Source of the DNA: Verrucomicrobiales bacterium
Lineage (GTDB): Bacteria > Verrucomicrobiota > Verrucomicrobiia > Verrucomicrobiales > DEV007
Assembly: GCA_029213195.1 (NCBI GenBank)
Contig: JARGNI010000019.1
Location: 41,226 to 105,225 of the forward strand
Length of the DNA stretch: 64,000 nt
Reading direction: 5' to 3'
The position numbers and the translations under genes are program-made. The first letter of the stretch is position 1. The number at the start of each line of letters is the position of its first letter. Below the pieces are notes generated by a model. The model had not been told where the DNA came from. It saw only the letters and a program-made list of their open reading frames with translations, and did no database searches. Shown here in pieces: positions 63,902 to 64,000 of the stretch.

Positions 63902-63940
63902 TCGGAAGGCTTGCGCCTTCCGCTACGAACCGGGCCACCG
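63902..63940. repeat. REP-like element, second copy
   Basis: CGGAAGGC (63903-63910) and GCCTTCCG (63915-63922) form the same hairpin, with TTGC loop and CTACG flank, as the copy at 43586. The second hairpin is cut down: only ACCGTTCCGAA remains. The copy lies 83 bases upstream of the cyanophycinase-like start and beside the tandem repeat. Confidence 0.8.
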
Positions 63941-63949
63941 TTCCGAAGA

Positions 63950-64000
63950 ACCAATGACCAATGACCAATGACCAATGACCAATGACCAATGACCAATGAC
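63950..64000. repeat. 7-bp tandem repeat at the window edge
   Basis: About seven copies of a 7-base unit (ACCAATG) run from 63950 to the end and continue beyond the window. They follow the REP-like copy directly. No open frame of interest covers them. Confidence 0.9.

Overview
The window looks like chromosome of a free-living, probably aquatic or marine member of the Planctomycetes-Verrucomicrobia-Chlamydiae group, most likely Verrucomicrobiota. The support is the gene content: six secreted sulfatases, a GH16 glycanase, several DUF1080 (3-keto-disaccharide hydrolase type) proteins, ThuA proteins, a ThuA/NPCBM/PVC-type haem-binding giant protein, SGNH carbohydrate-esterase-like proteins and a PDZ-HEAT DUF6288-like protein. 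No rRNA, tRNA, CRISPR array, prophage or insertion sequence was seen. Nearly every isolated gene lacks a Shine-Dalgarno sequence.

Layout. 1-5.8 kb: glycosidase (open at the left edge), D-2-hydroxyacid dehydrogenase, an ArsC-family gene with an in-frame TGA exactly at the catalytic cysteine (candidate selenoprotein, the main find), a 47-residue membrane peptide, an esterase-DUF1080 fusion and an Mpv17-like membrane protein. 5.8-17.4 kb: ThuA protein, EamA transporter, glutamate dehydrogenase, DUF2071 protein, a LamG-containing secreted protein, and a 1361-residue ThuA-NPCBM-propeller-cytochrome protein. 17.4-23 kb: three secreted proteins of unknown role, a glutamate/Na+ symporter with a clear bidirectional terminator, a glycine-zipper lipoprotein and an AraC-type regulator divergent from a sulfatase.

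24.7-32.6 kb is a tight, mostly overlapping operon: MoxR ATPase, DUF58, DUF4381, an inserted PafA-like phosphatase, then BatA, BatB, BatC and BatD, an envelope von Willebrand/AAA+ system. 32.8-36.9 kb has a SnoaL-like protein, an Arg/Pro repeat protein and an L,D-transpeptidase. 37-43.4 kb has a GH16 gene broken by one frameshift, SGNH esterases and the PDZ-HEAT protein. 43.7-63.8 kb is dominated by five sulfatases interleaved with DUF1080 proteins, esterases, a pentameric ligand-gated ion channel homologue, a gluconate-type permease, a BaiN-like flavoprotein, an EEP-family nuclease/phosphatase, an AlkD-like protein and a cyanophycinase-like peptidase.

How it works together (inference): the cell appears to strip sulfate and acyl groups from complex, probably algal, glycans outside the cytoplasm and oxidise or hydrolyse the sugars with ThuA, DUF1080 and PVC haem proteins. 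Two inverted-repeat copies (43.6 kb and 63.9 kb) mark a dispersed REP-like element, and the right edge runs into a 7-bp tandem repeat.
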